NCBI RefSeq assembly: GCF_038446955.1
Contig: NZ_CP151803.1
Span: 6,510,001-6,574,000 of the forward strand
DNA length: 64,000 nt
Source of the DNA: Pedobacter sp. FW305-3-2-15-E-R2A2
GTDB lineage: Bacteria > Bacteroidota > Bacteroidia > Sphingobacteriales > Sphingobacteriaceae
Direction of reading: 5' to 3'
Below, in pieces: positions 1 through 8,860 of this stretch; the first letter of the stretch is position 1; each line of letters opens with the position of its first letter. Position numbers and translations under genes: made by a program. A model generated the notes under the pieces. That model did no database searches. It saw only the letters and a program-made list of their open reading frames with translations, and was not told the origin of the DNA.

Positions 1-2904
1 AAGGGTATAAGCAATCGTTGCCTGTTTAAGTTTGATGTAAGACCCATCGTACAGGAACATATTAGAGTTGAATAAATATTGAGCAGTCACACCCGGGTAT
101 CCATTTGCTGTATTATAATAAGAACGTGGATATTTAGCAATATCTCCGGGTTTACGCCAGCGGTCAAAGAAATCTTCCCTCACTACCCAGTTTTGAGTAG
201 AAGCACCCTGGAACTGGAATTTCGCAGAGTTGTCCCATAAATCCTGTCCTTTTACAAAGGTGAATAAGGTAGAGAATTCAAAACCTTTATAGTTAAAGGT
301 ATTGGTTAATCCTCCGGAAAAATCAGGGGTTACTTTACCCGCTGCAACACGGTTATCCGGGCTATAAGTCTTCGTCTGATTGCCATCTTTATCCAACCAG
401 ATCGGGTTTCCATCCGCTGGATCAACTCCGGCATAACGAACCAGGAAGTTTGTTCCGATAGGGTAACCAACAATCACACGGGTATCATTTGTTCCACCCT
501 GAATGGCTTCGGAAGGTAGACCACCAACTTCAAGAATTTTGTTGTTATTGGTTGCAATATTGAAATTTGTAGTCCAGCTAAAGTCTTTGGTAACGATGTT
601 CTTGGTATTTAAACTGAGTTCAAACCCTTGATTTCTAATTTTACCCAGGTTTCTGTACTGACTTTCATAACCCACATGATCCGGTAGGTTAACACTTAGT
701 AAAGCATCTGTGGTCTTTTTATTATAATAAGAAATCTCACCGGTAATTCTGTTGTTTAAGAATCCATATTCCAGTGCTAAATCAATGCTGCGGATGTCTT
801 CCCATTTCAAGTCAGGGTTAGCCAGCTGTGAAGGATAGATAATCGGTTCGTTTCCATATTTATTTTCATCCACTTTATAATAAGAGCGCCATTTGTCGGA
901 AGGGATATTCGCATTTCCGGTAATTCCGTATCCTGCTCTGAATTTCAACAGGGAAACCCATTCCAAAGATTTAACAAAATCTTCCTGACTGGCAATCCAC
1001 GCTCCTGAAATGGCAGGAAAGAAACCGTATTTATTGTTCGGGCCGAAACGGGAAGAACCATCTGTACGTGCCAATGCCTGAATAACAAACTTGTCGTTAT
1101 AAGTATAGTTTAACCTCGCGAATACGGAAGCGAACGCCCAACGTCCGTCCGGAGCGATTAATCCTCCTTTATCATTTACATAATATTTGGTGGCCTGATC
1201 CAATAGATCCGGGTTTTTATAAAAAACGCCGGTTGCATTCGGGCCAAATAATTCGATGCGGCTGTATTGTTTGGTCACGGATCTTTGATATTCAACCCCG
1301 GCCAATGCGGTAAACTTATGCTTATCAGTGAACTTAAAGTTGTAAGTGGCCGTCGCATTGGTATTATAATTGGTTACCCATACCGGAAAGCGAAGCGATT
1401 GTCCATTTACTGGCTTTGCTCCATCAATAAGGTATTTACTTTGGTAACGGTCTTGCTGTGTATCGTTATAATCCAGGGAACCTCCAACACGAATGGTCAG
1501 GTCTTTAATTGGAGTATAATTCAGATAAACATTGGAAATCCAACGGGTATCCAATGTTCTCCAATCTGTATTCTCTTCAGATCTTACCGGGTTTGCTCCG
1601 TTAAAGAAATAAGGATTTCCATCGTTGGTTGCCGGATCTTTATAGACTGGGAAAATAGGCAAGGCGGAAGACATGGCATCTCCGATCCCTCCTGCCCAGG
1701 CAGCCAATACACGTTGGTTATCACCCTGTGCCCAGCTGGACGATAGGTTGACACTTAGTTTATCATTAAAAGTATAATCAAGATTTCCTCTTGTACTCAG
1801 TCTTTTATAACTGTTGCCTACAATATAGGAAGGGTTATCATTCCAGGCTCCGCTTAAAAATGTTTTAAGCTTCTTCCCTCCTCCGCTTACAGAAAGACTG
1901 TAATCCTGAGAAACAGCATCTCTGGTAGTCAGGTCCCACCAATCGGTATTGGTATTTTTCGCATCTTCCCAGGTAATGTTTGCTGGTAAAGGGGCTAATC
2001 CGGTATTGCCATCATTTTCCCATGCTTCCTGACGAAGCTGTAACCATTGCTCGCTATTGGTATAGTGAGGTCTGTTGGAGGCACTTGACAATCCAACTTT
2101 AGAAGAGAAACTAAATTTCGGTGCTCCTGTCTTACCACGTTTTGTGGTGATCAGAATTACCCCATTCGCTCCTCTTGAGCCATAAATACCAGCTGCACCG
2201 GCATCTTTCAGGATGTCTACAGATTCAATGTCGTTCGGATTCAGGGTAGCCAGGGGATTCTGATTAAAACCAGCACGTACTCTGGAGTCGCCGTTTGCGC
2301 CTGCACCCGAGAAAATATCGGAGGTCATTGGAATTCCATCAATCACATATAGTGGCTCTCCACCACCGGAGATGGAGCCAATTCCACGGATTCTGATTTG
2401 CGCTGAAGAACCGGCTATCCCGGATCCTGTGGTCACCTGTACACCGGCAGCCCTACCTGCCAAAGCAGATTCAAATGAAGGTGCAGGGGTTGAAGCAATC
2501 TGATCGCCGGTAACTTTAGCAATAGAACCCGTAATCTCTCTTCTGGTTTGCGTACCATAACCAACTACGACTACCTCATTAAGGCTTTCCGCACTTGGCT
2601 TTAAATTAAAATTAAGGGTGGTGTTCCCTTTGATGCTGACTTCCTGGCTGTGCGATTGATAGCCAATATAGCTTACGGTAACCGTTACAGTCCCGTTGCT
2701 TAATCCGCCTAACTGGTAGGCACCATCGCCTGTAGTGGTGGTACTTTTCTGGAGATTTTTGATCTGAACAGATGCTCCGGGCAGCGGTTGTCCGGTCTCG
2801 TCAAGTACCTTTCCAGCTAAGGAACTGGTTTGCGCATTTGCCGTCAATGTGATTAGCGCTAACCACACCAAAAGACTATGCTTCATCAGGTAAAATACTT
2901 TCAT
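1..2904 (-). CDS. SusC/RagA-family TonB-dependent outer membrane transporter (partial, 3' end outside window)
   Basis: This is an outer membrane beta-barrel transporter of the SusC/RagA family, which takes up oligosaccharides or other large nutrients with a SusD lipoprotein and TonB energy. Translation from the ATG at 2904 gives a signal peptide (LVWLALITLTANAQ), then a carboxypeptidase-regulatory-like domain at about residues 25-105 (GKVLDETGQPLPGASV), the SusC motif NEVVVVGYGTQ, and a plug domain with GVQVTTGSG, IRIRGIGS and LYVIDGIPM, followed by the barrel. 968 codons are in the window with no stop, so the C-terminus and the expected susD lie off the left edge. The substrate cannot be read. 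The upstream lacI gene and palindromic operator suggest local repression. Confidence 0.95.
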   Translation of the reverse strand, partial: MKVFYLMKHSLLVWLALITLTANAQTSSLAGKVLDETGQPLPGASVQIKNLQKSTTTTGDGAYQLGGLSNGTVTVTVSYIGYQSHSQEVSIKGNTTLNFNLKPSAESLNEVVVVGYGTQTRREITGSIAKVTGDQIASTPAPSFESALAGRAAGVQVTTGSGIAGSSAQIRIRGIGSISGGGEPLYVIDGIPMTSDIFSGAGANGDSRVRAGFNQNPLATLNPNDIESVDILKDAGAAGIYGSRGANGVILITTKRGKTGAPKFSFSSKVGLSSASNRPHYTNSEQWLQLRQEAWENDGNTGLAPLPANITWEDAKNTNTDWWDLTTRDAVSQDYSLSVSGGGKKLKTFLSGAWNDNPSYIVGNSYKRLSTRGNLDYTFNDKLSVNLSSSWAQGDNQRVLAAWAGGIGDAMSSALPIFPVYKDPATNDGNPYFFNGANPVRSEENTDWRTLDTRWISNVYLNYTPIKDLTIRVGGSLDYNDTQQDRYQSKYLIDGAKPVNGQSLRFPVWVTNYNTNATATYNFKFTDKHKFTALAGVEYQRSVTKQYSRIELFGPNATGVFYKNPDLLDQATKYYVNDKGGLIAPDGRWAFASVFARLNYTYNDKFVIQALARTDGSSRFGPNNKYGFFPAISGAWIASQEDFVKSLEWVSLLKFRAGYGITGNANIPSDKWRSYYKVDENKYGNEPIIYPSQLANPDLKWEDIRSIDLALEYGFLNNRITGEISYYNKKTTDALLSVNLPDHVGYESQYRNLGKIRNQGFELSLNTKNIVTKDFSWTTNFNIATNNNKILEVGGLPSEAIQGGTNDTRVIVGYPIGTNFLVRYAGVDPADGNPIWLDKDGNQTKTYSPDNRVAAGKVTPDFSGGLTNTFNYKGFEFSTLFTFVKGQDLWDNSAKFQFQGASTQNWVVREDFFDRWRKPGDIAKYPRSYYNTANGYPGVTAQYLFNSNMFLYDGSYIKLKQATIAYTL

Positions 2905-2943
2905 ATTTGGGCTCTTTTTTAATGTAAATATTTGGTTAATGTT

Positions 2944-2960
2944 AAGTGTATGTAACACTT
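2944..2960. promoter_or_regulatory. hyphenated inverted repeat AAGTGT-N5-ACACTT upstream of susC
   Basis: Two 6-bp arms are separated by 5 bp, 40 bp before the susC start codon. A similar repeat, AGTGTA-N5-TACACT, lies at 3148-3164. Pairs like this can be binding sites of a dimeric regulator, but no family is known for this sequence. Confidence 0.35.
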
Positions 2961-3147
2961 ATGGTAAATTTACAAGCCCACCTGAGAAATCAAAATTTTA
3001 TATTAAATTTTTTTTTAACACCATATTTTATACTCCAAAAAGTAAAAAATATGGATATAAATTTGCAAGTCCATTTTTGATAAAATTAGGAGTAAAAACA
3101 ATTACAAACTCATTATCAGATAATTACAAACATTTTTCAACTTAATT

Positions 3148-3164
3148 AGTGTATTTTTTACACT
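3148..3164. promoter_or_regulatory. hyphenated inverted repeat AGTGTA-N5-TACACT
   Basis: Perfect 6-bp arms around TTTTT. It resembles the repeat at 2944-2960 (shared AGTGT and ACACTTATG) and lies just on the susC side of the palindrome at 3199-3212. Confidence 0.35.
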
Positions 3165-3185
3165 TATGATATTTTGGACGCTTTT

Positions 3186-3212
3186 CCGGGAACGATACCG
3201 GGAACGTTCCCG
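3186..3212. promoter_or_regulatory. candidate LacI-family operator (CGGGAACGTTCCCG) with an adjacent half-site
   Basis: A perfect 14-bp palindrome with central AACGTT lies at 3199-3212. The central CG step flanked by A/T is typical of LacI-family operators. The half-site CCGGGAACG occurs twice in direct orientation, at 3186-3194 and 3198-3206. It sits between the lacI gene and susC, the expected place for this regulator to act. Confidence 0.55.
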
Positions 3213-3422
3213 TAATTATTCACACATTTTTCAAAGCCTGCTCTAAAATCCCAGGTGAATTCTGCGTGAAATCGGAAAATCGTTATTATTTTTTTCAAAA
3301 AACAGGGATTTTGTATGGCAAAAAAATGGCCTTTTAGCAGGAGGAAAAGAGAAGAAAAATGAGGCCGGATTTCCATGTTTTACGGAGGCTTTTTGAAAGC
3401 TGAAAAACGGGAGAATCCGGCT

Positions 3423-3443
3423 AAAAAAAGGGGGCTTAAGCCC
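3423..3443 (-). terminator. short terminator-like hairpin at the lacI stop codon
   Basis: Read on the minus strand, GGGCTTAAGCCC spans the lacI stop codon and is followed by CC and seven T residues. The stem is only four GC-rich pairs with a TTAA loop, so it may be weak. Confidence 0.4.
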
Positions 3444-4449
3444 GATCGGTAGACCTTCTTTTAATCAGTTTAGAATTCAGTATAATTTTTTCGCTGGGAT
3501 TGACTGCTCCCGGTGTTTCCAACATCTTAAATAAAAGATCGGCAGCTGCGATTCCAATTTTGGTTGCCGGCTGTGTAATCGTCGTTAAAGATGGATTTAA
3601 TAAAGGGGCGATCTCCAGACTCGAGAAGCCGATGACCTTCAAGTCATCAGGAATAGAGATGTTAAGATCATAACAGGCATAATAAGTCGCAAATGCCAGT
3701 CTTTCCACGGAAGTAAAGACCCCATCAGGCTTAATCTCCAGAAGTAAGCGTTTTAAGATCGCATCGTTCTTGGCATAACTATTTGTACAATCCACAACCA
3801 GACGGTCGTCAAAAGGAATGCGGTGTTTTTCCAGGGCGTCAAGATAGCCCTGCATCCTAAACTTTCCGATAGATAGATTTTTGTTGATCACGAGGTAAGC
3901 AATTTCCTTACACCCTTGCTTGATCAGGTGCTGTGTAGCAGCAAAACTGCTGTCGTAATCATTGGTAATCACCCTTGGGGTAACGATGTCTTCGTAAACA
4001 CGATCAAAGAAAACCAGGGGAAGGCGGTTTTGACTCAGTTCATTCAGATAAGTATGGTCATTGGCTTCTCCTGATACGGACATAATGATGCCATCGGCCC
4101 GTCCGTTATGAAGGTGTCTGATAAAGGATACTTCTTTCTCATAATCATCCTCTGTTGCATAAATCAGAATATGGTAACCTTTATCTCTGGCAATGCGTTC
4201 GATCCCGCGAATGGCTTGCGAGAAAAAATTATTGGCCAGCTCAGGAACAATTACCGCAATGGTTTTACTTTTTTGCTCTCTCAGATTACTGGCGTAATGA
4301 TTGGGCTGATAATTTAATTCCTTTGCTTTGGAAAGTATCTTCTCCTTCGTTTCCTTACTGATGTCACTGTTATCTCTGAAAGCCCTGGACACCGTTGAAG
4401 TGGATAAATTCAGTGCTTTAGCTAATTGCTTGATATTTACGCTCTCCAT
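3436..4449 (-). CDS. LacI-family transcriptional regulator
   Basis: A DNA-binding regulator of the LacI/GalR family, 337 residues, the usual length. The N-terminal helix-turn-helix is at residues 4-24 (IKQLAKALNLSTSTVSRAF), followed by the hinge helix near NYQPNHYASNLR. A periplasmic-binding-protein-like effector domain starts near residue 62 (KTIAVIVPELANNFF). The gene reads in the same direction as susC and is immediately upstream of it, and a LacI-like palindrome lies between them. I infer that it represses the susC locus until a sugar-type ligand binds; the ligand is unknown. Confidence 0.93.
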   Translation of the reverse strand: MESVNIKQLAKALNLSTSTVSRAFRDNSDISKETKEKILSKAKELNYQPNHYASNLREQKSKTIAVIVPELANNFFSQAIRGIERIARDKGYHILIYATEDDYEKEVSFIRHLHNGRADGIIMSVSGEANDHTYLNELSQNRLPLVFFDRVYEDIVTPRVITNDYDSSFAATQHLIKQGCKEIAYLVINKNLSIGKFRMQGYLDALEKHRIPFDDRLVVDCTNSYAKNDAILKRLLLEIKPDGVFTSVERLAFATYYACYDLNISIPDDLKVIGFSSLEIAPLLNPSLTTITQPATKIGIAAADLLFKMLETPGAVNPSEKIILNSKLIKRRSTDRA

Positions 4450-4634
4450 CTATGTTTCAATAATGATTGATATAGAACCATTAATTTATGGTAAATATAG
4501 ATGAAAATCTAAACTGCCGGCAGTTTCGTAACTAAATAATAATATAAGAAAGCATTATGTACCTATTTAATTATAGTACATTAGCCAAAATTACACGGGG
4601 AGCAAGCGATTCATTTTTAGGGGAAAACACATTT

Positions 4635-5777
4635 ATGACGAGAAAAGTCAAATTCACTAATGCCAATAAGTCAACATTTTATATTACAGTACGGAAGAGG
4701 GTTGATGCCTACTTTATTGAAAATAATATTTCAACGCATGCCAATGCTGCCATGTGGTTCAAGGTTTTTTTCTTTATTACCGGACTAACCGGCATCTATC
4801 TCCTATTGCTGTTAGGCAACCTAAGCTTACCTGTTATGCTTTTACTGTCCATCCTTTTGGGGATGTTCGGTGCTTTTGTAGGCTTTAATGTTTGCCATGA
4901 TGCCATCCACAAAGCCTTATCACCCAATCCTACAGTTAATAAAATATTCAGTTTTGTCTTTAACCTGATTGGTGCCAGCCCTTATGTCTGGAACATTTGC
5001 CACAACATCGTTCACCATACCTATACCAATATTGCCGGGCATGACGAAGACATTGACGTTGCCCCCGGCCTGATCCGTTTCTCTACCTCTGAAACCGTCA
5101 ACAGGGTACAACAATATCAGCATTTTTATGCTTTTGCATTATATAGCCTGGCCATGCTTTCCTGGGTATTCAGAAAAGACTATAAAAAGTTCTTTCAGAA
5201 AAAGATCGGCGAGCATGTATTGAGCCATCCTAAAATTGAATATTTTAATCTCTTTTTCTATAAAGGAATTTATTATTTCCTGTTTATTGTACTTCCCCTT
5301 CTGGTAATGAACGTGACCTGGTGGCAGTTTATCATTGGCTTTCTGGTTATGCAATTTGCACAAGGTTTAGTTCTTGGCCTGGTGTTCCAGCTTGCACATG
5401 TGGTAGAATCAACAGAATTTCCTTTCCCTAACGAAGCTGGTAATATTGAAGAGGCATGGGCAGCGCATCAACTGCAGACAACGGCTAATTTCGCGGTAGA
5501 AAGCCAATTGGCAGCCTTCTTATGCGGAGGATTAAACAGACAGGTAGAGCACCACCTTTTCCCTAAAATCTGCCATATCCATTACCCTGCTATTGGAGTA
5601 ATCGTTAAGCAAACAGCCGCAGAATTCGACTTGCCTTATAATGAATGTATCACCTTTGGTGATGCCTTGAAATCTCATTACCGGATGCTTAGGAAATTAG
5701 GCAAGGAAACCTATAAAGAGAACAGGTATGTCAACAGAGCAGTAGATTTGGTCATTTATACGGCACCCATCTCCTGA
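4635..5777 (+). CDS. membrane fatty acid (acyl-lipid/acyl-CoA) desaturase
   Basis: A di-iron membrane desaturase of the fatty acid desaturase superfamily, 380 residues, that introduces double bonds into acyl chains. The three histidine boxes are visible: HDAIH, HNIVHH and QVEHH. Hydrophobic segments near residues 45-95 and 200-250 fit a four-helix topology. An upstream in-frame ATG at 4557 would add 26 residues, but MTRKVKFTNANKS at 4635 is the usual beginning of this subfamily, so I chose 4635. The last 22 bp overlap the convergent gene at 5756-6136. The electron donor is not adjacent; the ferredoxin reductase at 38616 is one distant candidate. Regiospecificity cannot be read. Confidence 0.9.
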   Translation: MTRKVKFTNANKSTFYITVRKRVDAYFIENNISTHANAAMWFKVFFFITGLTGIYLLLLLGNLSLPVMLLLSILLGMFGAFVGFNVCHDAIHKALSPNPTVNKIFSFVFNLIGASPYVWNICHNIVHHTYTNIAGHDEDIDVAPGLIRFSTSETVNRVQQYQHFYAFALYSLAMLSWVFRKDYKKFFQKKIGEHVLSHPKIEYFNLFFYKGIYYFLFIVLPLLVMNVTWWQFIIGFLVMQFAQGLVLGLVFQLAHVVESTEFPFPNEAGNIEEAWAAHQLQTTANFAVESQLAAFLCGGLNRQVEHHLFPKICHIHYPAIGVIVKQTAAEFDLPYNECITFGDALKSHYRMLRKLGKETYKENRYVNRAVDLVIYTAPIS

Positions 5778-6136
5778 TTGAGATCTGTTTTACGTTGAAT
5801 CAGCGCTTTATTGAAATTGATTAAGGTATTGAATTCTTTCAGCAGGGTATCACACTTCATCAACTGGTAAAACTCATCATCTGTCAGGTCTTTCTTCATT
5901 TTCAGGGAAACCTTTAAACGAATGACGATATCTGCCAGTCTGCAGGATTCCGACAAATGAAACTCACAGACCTCAATCGTATCCTCCAGCTGCTGATAAG
6001 GCAACTTTTCCAGTTCCGACTTAATCCGGTTAAATTCTTTTTGCAAAAAACTTCCTTTTAAACCATGGTCTCTTCCCACCATACCAGCACTCAGATTCCC
6101 GATTAAGCGCGCTAAAACTACCAATTGATTTTCCAT
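5756..6136 (-). CDS. small alpha-helical protein of unknown function
   Basis: A 126-residue soluble protein that I do not recognise. It is rich in charged and leucine-containing heptad-like stretches (FLQKEFNRIKSELEKLPYQQ; LKEFNTLINFNKALIQRK), consistent with a helical bundle. There is no signal peptide or membrane segment. Its 3' end overlaps the convergent desaturase gene by 22 bp. Codon use looks like that of its neighbours, so I treat it as a real gene with low functional information. Confidence 0.6.
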   Translation of the reverse strand: MENQLVVLARLIGNLSAGMVGRDHGLKGSFLQKEFNRIKSELEKLPYQQLEDTIEVCEFHLSESCRLADIVIRLKVSLKMKKDLTDDEFYQLMKCDTLLKEFNTLINFNKALIQRKTDLNQEMGAV

Positions 6137-6200
6137 TAAAAAGCCCCTGATTCCTGATTATAATCTAATGTGATGAACGTTATAAATAGCTAAACAGATT

Positions 6201-6881
6201 CTATTTTAAATAATTACCTGCTTTAAGCAGGTTTGCCCATTCCTGATATCCTATAGCATTCAGGTGTAAACCATCAGAACTGAGGTTTCCCCTGAGTCTG
6301 TTTTCTGCGTCAATAAAATGAGGATAGAGATCAATAATGGTCACTCTTTTACTTTTCAGCTTCCTGATTTCCTTATTTAGTGCGGTAATGTGTTCATTCC
6401 TATCCCTTTGTTTATCACCAGGATAATTAACCGGTAAGAGGGTATTAAAGTAAATTTTCGACTTTGAACCTTTCTGAATACGACTAATCATCCGCTTATA
6501 ATTCCGCAGAATGAGACTGTCGGGAATGCCCTTAGAAATGTCGTTGATTCCGATGAGTATAAATATTTTTCGAGGGTTCGCCTCAATGATTTCTGACAGG
6601 CGGTCAAGCACACCAAAAGTAATGTCGCCGGAAATCCCTCTGTTCTTTGCCACAGGCAAATCCAGCAAGGTTGGCCAGTTGGCTCCTGCGGTAATGCTAT
6701 TCCCTAAAAACACAAAATCCTGCTCCGAAATCGGATCGGATTTAAATTTCGACAGTTTTTCGGTATAGTACTTCGCTCTGGAAATGGTATCCCATTTTGC
6801 AGTCTGGGCACTTAACTTAAAAGGGGCTAAAAGAAAGATCAGGCAAATTCCTGTAATCAGGTAGCAGCATACTTTTTTCAT
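6201..6881 (-). CDS. secreted SGNH/GDSL-family esterase or lipase
   Basis: An exported serine esterase of the SGNH hydrolase family, 226 residues. A signal peptide (LITGICLIFLLAPFKLSAQ) precedes the catalytic domain. Block I is FLGNSITAG with the nucleophile serine, block II contains NRGISGD, block III GINDI, and block V DGLHLNAIGY with the catalytic Asp and His. It resembles the family that acts on acetylated sugars or on platelet-activating-factor-like lipids; the substrate is not evident. It reads in the same direction as the GDPD gene upstream (74-bp gap). Confidence 0.87.
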   Translation of the reverse strand: MKKVCCYLITGICLIFLLAPFKLSAQTAKWDTISRAKYYTEKLSKFKSDPISEQDFVFLGNSITAGANWPTLLDLPVAKNRGISGDITFGVLDRLSEIIEANPRKIFILIGINDISKGIPDSLILRNYKRMISRIQKGSKSKIYFNTLLPVNYPGDKQRDRNEHITALNKEIRKLKSKRVTIIDLYPHFIDAENRLRGNLSSDGLHLNAIGYQEWANLLKAGNYLK

Positions 6882-6954
6882 ACAGAACTAAACTACGACT
6901 TTAGCTGATCTTTCTATAGTGTCAATGCACAAAACTCATTAACAAATATGTTAC

Positions 6955-7866
6955 TTAATGAACCAGTAGATCAGGATAATCGGAGATGATTCCATCTACA
7001 TTTAAAGCTTTGAGCTCCGTTATTTCCTTAGGGGTATTCACTGTCCATGGAATTACTTTTATTTGTTGTTCATGGCACTTTTTAACAAGTTCAGCATTCA
7101 CCATTTGGTACATCGGACTCAGGATAAAGGGCTTAAAGCCCAGATCGGCAATATTTTCTTCGAAACTCTTTTTATTGGCCACCAGATAGGAAGTTTTCAC
7201 TTTTGGGTATTTCTTGTGCAATACCTGCAAAGTCCTTTTGTCAAAAGACTGGATGACGACAAATGGTTGAATTCCTTTTTTCTCGATCACCTCCATCAAC
7301 AGCTTGACAAAAGTTTCGGGATCCGGATTCAGGAAGCCATCTCCTTCCGGACTGCATTTCGTTTCTATATTATAAAAGACCTGTTTTTTACCGGTTTCCT
7401 TCAAATATTGCTGAACGGCTTCTATCAATTCTCCCAGGCGGGGAATATAACTTTTCATCTTTTTCTGCTGAGGAAATGCGTCATAATATTTAGATCCCAG
7501 GTCGAATTGTTTCAGTGCGGCATAGTCCATTTGAAAAACAGCATATTTCCGGGCATCGGATTTTGGGATCTCCTGACCCTGTGGATCGAGCATAAAAGCA
7601 GGGCTCAGGTAATCATCGTGGGTAACAGCCACTTCCTGATCTTTGGTGATGTGGGTATCCATTTCCAGTGTAGTCATCCCGAGGTCTATGGCATATTGCA
7701 TTGCAGGAATGGTATTCTCAGGCATTAAACCCCGCCCACCCCGATGGCCTTCGTTACTAAAAGCAGGAAATTGAGCAGTAGTAGTCATAGGCTGTTGTAT
7801 GGTCTTACACGAAGATAGGCCTATTGCGGCTATACAGAGTAGAAACGTAGTATTTTTCATGGTCAT
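6955..7866 (-). CDS. glycerophosphodiester phosphodiesterase, lipoprotein
   Basis: Hydrolyses glycerophosphodiesters to glycerol 3-phosphate and an alcohol. 303 residues with a lipoprotein signal (lipobox LSSC, Cys20), so probably anchored in the periplasm or outer membrane. The GDPD TIM barrel keeps its catalytic set: HRG at residues 41-43, PENT with Glu50, LEMD with Glu68 and Asp70, and THDD with His83. The C-terminal PWTVN and DGIISDYPDL motifs are also present. A second start lies two codons in. The divergent DeoR-type regulator at 8022 may sense the products. A paralogue at 53844 has lost these residues. Confidence 0.92.
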   Translation of the reverse strand: MTMKNTTFLLCIAAIGLSSCKTIQQPMTTTAQFPAFSNEGHRGGRGLMPENTIPAMQYAIDLGMTTLEMDTHITKDQEVAVTHDDYLSPAFMLDPQGQEIPKSDARKYAVFQMDYAALKQFDLGSKYYDAFPQQKKMKSYIPRLGELIEAVQQYLKETGKKQVFYNIETKCSPEGDGFLNPDPETFVKLLMEVIEKKGIQPFVVIQSFDKRTLQVLHKKYPKVKTSYLVANKKSFEENIADLGFKPFILSPMYQMVNAELVKKCHEQQIKVIPWTVNTPKEITELKALNVDGIISDYPDLLVH

Positions 7867-7963
7867 GTCTTGATGATTTAGGACAAATCTCCCGGTTTCC
7901 TTATTAAGCAGGTATTATAGATCTGTTAAACTAAAAAACAAATGGAATAATTTATTTTTCACT

Positions 7964-7971
7964 TAAGTTTG
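7964..7971 (+). promoter_or_regulatory. -7 promoter element TAAGTTTG before the DeoR-type gene
   Basis: Matches the Bacteroidota -7 consensus TAnnTTTG, 50 nt before the ATG at 8022. No clear -33 TTG was found at the right distance. Confidence 0.45.
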
Positions 7972-8021
7972 TTGCATCTTTAATTTCAAATCAGGTACCC
8001 GAACCACAATCAACACCCTCG

Positions 8022-8786
8022 ATGATCAATATAGCAGAAAGACACCAATATATTCTCAATAAAATTCAGACTGATGGATCAGTAGATGTTCAGGCTTTAT
8101 GTAAAGAGCTGGACGTTTCCTCTGTAACGATCAGAAAAGACCTGAAACTACTCGAAGATAAAAATCTTTTGTTCAGAACCCATGGAGGGGCAACATTAAA
8201 CAATCCGTATACCGTAGATAAGCCGGTAAATGAAAAAGAACAACTGCAATCTACAGAAAAGATGAGAATTGGTGCCCTTGCTGCGGATCTGGTAGAAGAT
8301 AATGACTCGATCATCATTGCATCAGGTACTACAGTGCTGGCATTAGCCAGGTGTATCCGGCCAAAAGGCAACCTTACGGTCATCACTTCCGCATTAAATG
8401 TAGCCCTGGAACTCGTTCACCATAGCAATATTGAAGTGATTCAGTTGGGCGGATTACTTAGAAAAAGTTCTTCCTCCGTGACCGGCCCTTATTCCGACAA
8501 TATCCTGGGTAATGTTTTTTGCAGCAAGCTCTTTCTCGGCGTCGATGGCATAGACCTTGAGTTCGGACTAACCACCACCAATGCTTTTGAAGCACACCTC
8601 AACCGTCAAATGATCGATTCCTCGCAAAAAATAATAGTCCTCGCCGATTCTACGAAATTCGGAAAAAGAGGATTTGGCAAGATCTGCGGCATCGACGAAG
8701 TGGACCATATCATTACAGATAGCGGTATTTCCCCCCAAACGGTAAAAAATCTGGAGAGTATGGGCATAAAGGTATCCATCATTTGA
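8022..8786 (+). CDS. DeoR/GlpR-family transcriptional regulator
   Basis: A 254-residue repressor of the DeoR family. The N-terminal winged helix-turn-helix spans residues 5-57 (RHQYILNKIQ; LDVSSVTIRKDLKLLE; RTHGGA). The C-terminal sugar-phosphate sensor domain carries the family motifs IASGTT, TVITSALNVALEL and LGGLLRKSSSSVTGP, with LADSTKFGKRGF near the end. The effector is normally a phosphorylated sugar or polyol. It is divergent from the GDPD gene, so glycerol-phosphate control is plausible but only inferred. No glp or carbohydrate kinase gene is next to it. Confidence 0.92.
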   Translation: MINIAERHQYILNKIQTDGSVDVQALCKELDVSSVTIRKDLKLLEDKNLLFRTHGGATLNNPYTVDKPVNEKEQLQSTEKMRIGALAADLVEDNDSIIIASGTTVLALARCIRPKGNLTVITSALNVALELVHHSNIEVIQLGGLLRKSSSSVTGPYSDNILGNVFCSKLFLGVDGIDLEFGLTTTNAFEAHLNRQMIDSSQKIIVLADSTKFGKRGFGKICGIDEVDHIITDSGISPQTVKNLESMGIKVSII

Positions 8787-8834
8787 TAGCCATCAGATAG
8801 CAAAAACTTCATCCTGGGTTAATATTACGATCGA

Positions 8835-8842
8835 TATTTTTG
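8835..8842 (+). promoter_or_regulatory. -7 promoter element TATTTTTG before the DUF47 gene
   Basis: Matches TAnnTTTG and predicts transcription starting near 8847. This rules out the TTG at 8840 as the start codon and supports the ATG at 8861. Confidence 0.55.
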
Positions 8843-8860
8843 AGTTATATCATCTGTAAT

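Larger units (their letters stand above)
2905..3435. other. 531-bp gene-free stretch between lacI and susC
   Basis: No convincing gene lies here; the open frames of 68 and 70 codons have no recognisable domain. The stretch is AT-rich near susC and holds two hyphenated inverted repeats (2944-2960 and 3148-3164) and a 14-bp palindrome (3199-3212). It is the likely susC control region and also contains the 3' end of the lacI transcript. Confidence 0.7.

Noticed and set aside
2939-3145. 68-codon open frame on the plus strand upstream of susC
   Set aside because: AT-rich control region antisense to the susC leader; composition explains it.
3164-3376. 70-codon open frame between lacI and susC (minus strand)
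   Set aside because: No family resemblance, it contains the operator palindrome, and it overlaps the 3' region of lacI; likely chance.
7063-7728. 221-codon frame antisense to the GDPD gene
   Set aside because: The opposite strand encodes a full GDPD with all motifs; the antisense frame shows no domain.
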